DNA of 9,686 nt, taken from Bacteroidia bacterium. GTDB lineage: Bacteria; Bacteroidota; Bacteroidia; Bacteroidales; Dysgonomonadaceae. This document shows positions 5,923 to 9,686 of the stretch, piece after piece (within the stretch, counting starts at the first letter, position 1; each line of letters begins with the position of its first letter). The stretch covers positions 1-9,686 of the forward strand of contig JAUNRY010000065.1 of assembly GCA_030539475.1 (NCBI GenBank), read 5' to 3'. A program made the translations under genes and the position numbers. The notes beneath the pieces are model-generated. The model saw nothing but the letters and a program-made list of their open reading frames with translations. It was not told where the DNA came from and did no database searches.

Positions 5923-7938
5923 ATGGAAGAAAACAAAGAAAAAATCAAAGAGTTACCCGAAAACGCGTATCGGGAATTGCAACCGGGCGAGGAATACAAC
6001 CCTGTTTTGCCCGCCCACAAGCCTGTAACAGAGATAACTCCGTGGTCGGTGGGCATGGGATTGCTGATGGCCGTTATATTTTCGGCGGCGGCGGCTTATT
6101 CCGGTTTGAAAATCGGACAGGTTTTTGAGGCCGCCATCCCCATTTCCATCATTGCCGTGGGCGCGTCGGCCGCTCTGCGCAAGAAAAACGCCCTCGGGCA
6201 AAATGTAATTATCCAATCCATCGGGGCAAGTTCGGGCGTGATTGTTGCGGGAGCCATTTTCACCATTCCCGGTTTGTATATTTTAAAGGCAAGATATCCC
6301 GAAATTGAGGTGGATTTTTGGCAGATATTCTTTTCGTCGCTCTTTGGCGGTGTGTTGGGGATATTGTTTCTTATCCCGTTCAGAAAATATTTTGTGAAAG
6401 ACATGCACGGCAAATTGCCGTTTCCCGAAGCCACGGCAACTACCGAAATTCTGATGACCGGCGAAAAAGGCGGCAACCAAGCCAAACTGCTTGTAACAAG
6501 CGGATTGATTGGCGGGTTGTTCGATTTCTGTTTCTCGGCGTTTCGGTTGTGGAGCGAAGAAATAAGCACGCGGATCATCCCCGCGGGAGAAATGATGGCC
6601 GAGCGGTTTAAAATGGTGCTGAAGTTCAACGTGAGCGCCCTCATTTTCAGTTTCGGCTACCTGGTGGGATTGCGTTTCGCCGTCATTATCACGGCCGGCT
6701 CGTTGCTGTCGTGGCTTGTGCTCATTCCGTTAATCAATGAAATTGGAGGATTGGCCGTTGCGGCCGGCGCCTCCGCGAATCCTTTCGAAGCCATGTCTGC
6801 CGAGCAAATATTCGCGGCGTACGTTCGCCCCATTGGTATCGGCGCCATCGCTATGGCAGGCATTATCGGCATCATCAAATCATCGGGAGTAATAGGAAAC
6901 GCTTTTAAACTGGCCGTAAGCAAAAAAGGTGTGGCGAGCGGCACCGAAACCGAAACAAAACGTTCGCAGCGCGACCTCAAAATGTCGTTCGTTATGCTCT
7001 TTCTGTTCCTCACGCTTGTGGCGGTATTTATTTTTCTGCTCATTGGCGTGAAGGTAACATTGTTGCAAGCCATTGTGGCGCTCATTACCATAACTGTTAT
7101 TTCGTTTCTATTCACAACCGTGGCGGCGAATGCCATTGCCATAGTGGGTTCAAATCCGGTTTCGGGGATGACGCTGATGACGCTTATTCTTTCGTCCGTT
7201 ATTCTGGTGGCTGTAGGATTGAGCGGCTGGCAGGGAATGGTGAGCGGATTGATAATCGGAGGCGTTGTTTGTACGGCGCTTGCCATGGCGGGCGGTTTTA
7301 TTACTGATTTAAAAATCGGTTATTGGATTGGAACCACACCGGCCAAGCAGCAATCGTATAAGTTCTTGGGAACGCTGGTTTCCGCTGCCACCGTGGGCGC
7401 TGTAATTTATATCTTGAATGAAGCATACGGATTTGTTGCTACCGAAACGCATCCCAACCCCATGGTTGCCCCGCAGGCCAACGCCATGGCAGCCATTATC
7501 GAGCCGCTCATGTCGGGCGAAGGCGTAAGCTGGATGCTCCTGGGCATTGGCGCCGTAATAGCCGTACTCATCAATTGGCTGAAAATATCGCCTCTGGCGT
7601 TCGCGCTCGGCATGTTTATTCCGCTGCCGTTGAATACGCCCCTGGTTGTGGGTGGGTTGCTCAATCATTGGATCAACAAAAACAAAAAAGATCCTAAGCT
7701 CACAAACGCCCGCCACCAACGAGCCATTCTGGTTTCTTCGGGATTTATTGCCGGAGCCGCGCTCTTTGGCGTAATCGGCGCGCTCATTATTTTCCTCACC
7801 GGACAAAACGATGTGCTGAACCTGGGATTATGGAACAACCCCGAAGGCACAGGCGCGCAGGTTGTGGCAATTATCGCCTTCCTCGCACTGATTGGATATT
7901 TTGTGTGGGAAGCGATGAGAGCGAAAGCGGATGATTAA
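5923..7938 (+). CDS. OPT family oligopeptide transporter
   Basis: A 671-residue inner-membrane transporter of the oligopeptide transporter (OPT) family, prokaryotic TIGR00733-like branch, normal full length. Members take up small peptides or peptide-like/metal-chelate substrates, probably driven by protons. After a hydrophilic N-terminus (1-38) come roughly 14-16 hydrophobic helices. Family motifs include AYSGLKIGQ (58-66), NALGQNVIIQSIGASSG (89-105), and KLPFPEATATTEIL followed by MTGEKGG (164-184); further conserved-looking stretches are GSNPVSGMT in the middle and SPLAFALGMFIPLPL toward the C-terminus. The cytosolic loop after SSGVIGNAFKLAVSKK is charged. It has its own candidate promoter and is closed by a strong terminator, so it appears monocistronic. 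Substrate cannot be assigned; peptide import would complement the secreted S9 peptidase in the same window. Confidence 0.95.
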   Translation: MEENKEKIKELPENAYRELQPGEEYNPVLPAHKPVTEITPWSVGMGLLMAVIFSAAAAYSGLKIGQVFEAAIPISIIAVGASAALRKKNALGQNVIIQSIGASSGVIVAGAIFTIPGLYILKARYPEIEVDFWQIFFSSLFGGVLGILFLIPFRKYFVKDMHGKLPFPEATATTEILMTGEKGGNQAKLLVTSGLIGGLFDFCFSAFRLWSEEISTRIIPAGEMMAERFKMVLKFNVSALIFSFGYLVGLRFAVIITAGSLLSWLVLIPLINEIGGLAVAAGASANPFEAMSAEQIFAAYVRPIGIGAIAMAGIIGIIKSSGVIGNAFKLAVSKKGVASGTETETKRSQRDLKMSFVMLFLFLTLVAVFIFLLIGVKVTLLQAIVALITITVISFLFTTVAANAIAIVGSNPVSGMTLMTLILSSVILVAVGLSGWQGMVSGLIIGGVVCTALAMAGGFITDLKIGYWIGTTPAKQQSYKFLGTLVSAATVGAVIYILNEAYGFVATETHPNPMVAPQANAMAAIIEPLMSGEGVSWMLLGIGAVIAVLINWLKISPLAFALGMFIPLPLNTPLVVGGLLNHWINKNKKDPKLTNARHQRAILVSSGFIAGAALFGVIGALIIFLTGQNDVLNLGLWNNPEGTGAQVVAIIAFLALIGYFVWEAMRAKADD

Positions 7939-7959
7939 ATGAAAATAATAGACGAAAAA

Positions 7960-7992
7960 ACAAAAAGGCGGATGCAATATCCGTCTTTTTGT
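7960..7992. terminator. Intrinsic terminator after the OPT gene, bidirectional in form
   Basis: A 14-bp stem (7960-7973 with 7979-7992, one G-T pair at 7970... / 7984 region) surrounds the 5-nt loop GCAAT. The core GGCGGAT pairs with ATCCGTC and is flanked by five A on the left and five T on the right, 21 bp after the OPT stop. It separates the transporter from the toxin-antitoxin module. Confidence 0.85.
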
Positions 7993-7993
7993 G

Positions 7994-8001
7994 TAAATTT
8001 G
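7994..8001 (+). promoter_or_regulatory. Candidate -7 box for the mntA-hepT-GH92 unit
   Basis: TAAATTTG matches TAnnTTTG exactly, directly after the terminator and 62 bp before the mntA ATG. Predicted start near 8007 gives a leader of about 56 nt. No TTTG is seen at the expected -33 distance, where the terminator stem lies instead, so the call is tentative. Confidence 0.35.
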
Positions 8002-8063
8002 TGGTTTCGAGACTGATTCCACAACAAACTTTTAGAATGAAATAAAAAACTCAAATCAATGAT

Positions 8064-8345
8064 ATGAATGCGGAAATAAATCAGAAAATTATTTATTATC
8101 TAAAAACCTACGATCCGCTGAAGATAAGCGTATTTGGTTCTTATGCGCGTGGCGAGGAAACGGATAACAGCGATATTGATATTCTTGTCAATTTCAACAG
8201 GAACTTGTCGCTTTTCGACTTGGGAGGGATTAAATATGACTTGACGGAACTGCTTGATCGCCCAATCGACATCGTTACCGAGCGATCAATTAATAAACGC
8301 GTAAAACCTTTTATTGAAAAAGATTTGAAAACAATTTACGGATGA
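8064..8345 (+). CDS. mntA: MntA-like nucleotidyltransferase antitoxin
   Basis: A 93-residue minimal nucleotidyltransferase (MNT domain), the antitoxin half of a type VII HEPN/MNT toxin-antitoxin pair. In characterised systems MntA uses ATP to AMPylate the conserved tyrosine of HepT and so blocks its RNase activity. The active-site signature GSX10DXD is complete: Gly25-Ser26 in VFGSYARGE, then Asp37 and Asp39 in NSDIDILV, with a likely third carboxylate Asp69 in RPIDIV. Length is typical. The stop codon is directly followed by the hepT start (TGAATG), so the two are translationally linked. The DNA is visibly more AT-rich than the OPT and GH92 genes on either side, consistent with acquisition by transfer. 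A nearby ATG at 8059 is out of frame. Confidence 0.93.
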   Translation: MNAEINQKIIYYLKTYDPLKISVFGSYARGEETDNSDIDILVNFNRNLSLFDLGGIKYDLTELLDRPIDIVTERSINKRVKPFIEKDLKTIYG

Positions 8346-8693
8346 ATGGAAAAAGATAACTTTATTTACATTGAACACATACTTGAATCGGTTCAGAAAA
8401 TATTCAAATTTACGGAATCGGTACATCTATCTGATTTTGTAGAAAACGAAATGCTTCAAGATGCCGTTATCCGAAATTTTGAAATTATTGGTGAAGCCGT
8501 AAAAAGAATTTCATTTGATCTAAGGGAAGAATATCCGGATGTGCCTTGGAAAAAAATGGCAGGTATGCGGGATTTTCTCATTCACGATTACCTAGGGATA
8601 GATATCTTTGCCGTGTGGGAGACCATTCAAAAAGACCTCCTCCCATTAGAGAAGCAACTGAAAAATATTTTAAAGAAAAACCATAACAAATGA
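8346..8693 (+). CDS. hepT: HepT-like HEPN-domain RNase toxin (DUF86)
   Basis: A 115-residue all-helical HEPN protein (DUF86/HepT), the toxin of the pair, expected to act as a dimeric cytoplasmic RNase. The catalytic motif RX4HXY is intact as RDFLIHDY: Arg75, His80 and Tyr82, the tyrosine being the residue AMPylated by MntA in studied systems. Further family features are DAVIRNFEIIGEAVKRIS (39-56), the ubiquitous helix of this family, and PDVPWKKMAGMRD (64-76). Nothing suggests inactivation. It starts immediately after mntA, and its TGA stop overlaps the start codon of the GH92 gene (ATGA, 8690-8693), which would couple expression of the glycosidase to the module. Confidence 0.93.
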   Translation: MEKDNFIYIEHILESVQKIFKFTESVHLSDFVENEMLQDAVIRNFEIIGEAVKRISFDLREEYPDVPWKKMAGMRDFLIHDYLGIDIFAVWETIQKDLLPLEKQLKNILKKNHNK

Positions 8694-9686
8694 ATAAAAT
8701 TATCCTACTCCTAACAGTCGCGTTATTAGCCATTGCCTGCACCCAACAAAAAAACAATAAAACCACCGAAACCGATTTCACCCAATACGTAAACCCATTC
8801 ATAGGAACCGCGTTCACCGGACACACTTTCCCCGGCGCAACCTATCCCCTGGGGATGATGCAGCCCGGGCCACAAACCGGAAATTATTCCTGGGCATATT
8901 GCGCCGGATACTTTTACGAAGATTCGCTCATACAAGGTTTCACGCAAAACAGGTTGAACGGAACGGGTTGCGTGGATTTGGGCGATTTGCTCGTGCAACC
9001 GTTCTCGGGCGAACGGCGCGATAACCTGGACAGCCGTTTCGACAAAGCTACCGAGAAGGCTTCGCCCGGATACTACACCGTGCACCTCGCCGATAACAAC
9101 GTGGGCGTGGAAATAACCACCTCGCCGCGCGTGGCATTCCACAAATACACGTTCGGCAAAGACGAAGCGGCCAATATGCTTGTCGATTTCCAGAGCGGAT
9201 TGGTGTGGCAGGATGTGCGTTACCACACGCACGTGCTCGATAATGAAGTGAATTTCGAAAACGAGTACACCATATCGGGTTTCACGCGCCGCACCGAATG
9301 GGTGGAACGTGTGTACTTTTTCGTCATCGAATTCGATAAGCCCATTATCCGCAAAGAAGAACTGCCGCAACAAAATCCGCGCGAAAACGCATCGCGATAC
9401 ATCTTCACATTCGATATGCAGGACGATGAGGTGCTGCAGATGAAAATAGCCATGTCATCGGCAAGCGTAGAAGGCGCCAAAGCCAACATGGCAGCCGAAG
9501 TAAACGGCTGGGATTTCAACTCGGTGTATCAAAACACCCAAAAAGCGTGGAACAATTACCTTTCACGCGTTCAAATTGAAGGAAGCGAAGATGATAAATT
9601 CAACTTCTACACATCGATGTATCATTTGTACATCCAGCCCAACAACATTGCCGATGTGGATGGAAAATATATTGATGATTCATCAT
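8690..9686 (+). CDS. GH92 family alpha-mannosidase, lipoprotein (5' part, cut by window end)
   Basis: Open from the ATG at 8690 to the window end, 332 codons seen; GH92 enzymes are usually about 700-760 residues, so roughly half is here. GH92 enzymes are calcium-dependent exo-alpha-mannosidases acting on N-glycans or yeast mannan. A lipoprotein signal peptide (MNKIILLLTVALLAIAC, Cys17) supports the start; the lipobox has Ala rather than Leu at -3. The N-terminal domain shows YVNPFIGT (33-40), GHTFPGATYPLGMMQPGPQT (44-63), and GFTQNRLNGTGCVDLGDL (83-100). FNFYTSMYHLYIQPN (304-318) and ADVDGKY (321-327) mark the start of the catalytic (alpha/alpha)6 domain. Where many relatives have GFSH, this protein has GFTQ. 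The catalytic acid/base region lies beyond the window. Its start overlaps the hepT stop by 4 nt, unusual for a polysaccharide-utilisation gene. Confidence 0.95.
   Translation, partial: MNKIILLLTVALLAIACTQQKNNKTTETDFTQYVNPFIGTAFTGHTFPGATYPLGMMQPGPQTGNYSWAYCAGYFYEDSLIQGFTQNRLNGTGCVDLGDLLVQPFSGERRDNLDSRFDKATEKASPGYYTVHLADNNVGVEITTSPRVAFHKYTFGKDEAANMLVDFQSGLVWQDVRYHTHVLDNEVNFENEYTISGFTRRTEWVERVYFFVIEFDKPIIRKEELPQQNPRENASRYIFTFDMQDDEVLQMKIAMSSASVEGAKANMAAEVNGWDFNSVYQNTQKAWNNYLSRVQIEGSEDDKFNFYTSMYHLYIQPNNIADVDGKYIDDSS

Noticed and set aside
8726..9373. 215-codon minus-strand open frame over the start of the GH92 gene
   Set aside because: The plus-strand frame from 8690 encodes an unmistakable lipoprotein signal and GH92 motifs without a stop to the window end; the antisense frame is a shadow.
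1..9686. CRISPR array, tRNA, rRNA or integrase/transposase gene
   Set aside because: No regularly spaced direct repeats, no cloverleaf-like sequence and no recombinase motifs were found on reading both strands.

Overview
The window reads as a chromosomal segment of a Bacteroidota bacterium, most likely order Bacteroidales. The evidence is the gene set (a GH92 mannosidase lipoprotein, a secreted S9 peptidase with an N-terminal beta-barrel-like domain, a prokaryotic OPT transporter, a DUF2461 protein). AT-rich upstream regions without clear Shine-Dalgarno sites, and several matches to the Bacteroidota -7 promoter element TAnnTTTG, point the same way. I cannot name genus or species from the sequence alone.

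Layout. (1) 22-927, + strand: a PadR-family repressor followed after 9 bp by a two-TM DUF2812 membrane protein, a common regulator/partner pair. (2) 977-3250, +: a secreted S9 prolyl-oligopeptidase-type peptidase with an intact Ser614/Asp701/His733 triad. It is followed by a short degenerate heptamer repeat and a perfect 28-bp-arm hairpin at 3350-3408, which sits between convergent genes and should terminate both strands. (3) 3444-4103, -: a DUF2461 protein. (4) 4104-4353: a non-coding stretch holding two related hairpin modules in inverted orientation (about 4138-4299), a REPIN/MITE-like structure. (5) 4354-5499, -: an integral-membrane acyltransferase-3 protein, divergent from (6) 5923-7938, +: an OPT-family oligopeptide transporter, closed by a bidirectional terminator at 7960-7992. 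(7) 8064-8693, +: an MntA/HepT (MNT nucleotidyltransferase antitoxin / HEPN RNase toxin) module with all signature residues. (8) 8690-9686, +: the first 332 codons of a GH92 alpha-mannosidase lipoprotein, cut by the window end, whose start codon overlaps the hepT stop codon as ATGA.

How the parts fit. The secreted peptidase and the OPT transporter are consistent with peptide scavenging, and the GH92 enzyme with mannan or N-glycan degradation. They are separate transcription units, so the link is ecological rather than proven. The most unusual features are the inverted pair of structured modules at 4138-4299, whose GAA-loop hairpins differ by a compensatory base-pair change, and the toxin-antitoxin module joined without a gap to a glycoside hydrolase gene. 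I saw no CRISPR array, tRNA, rRNA, integrase or transposase gene.
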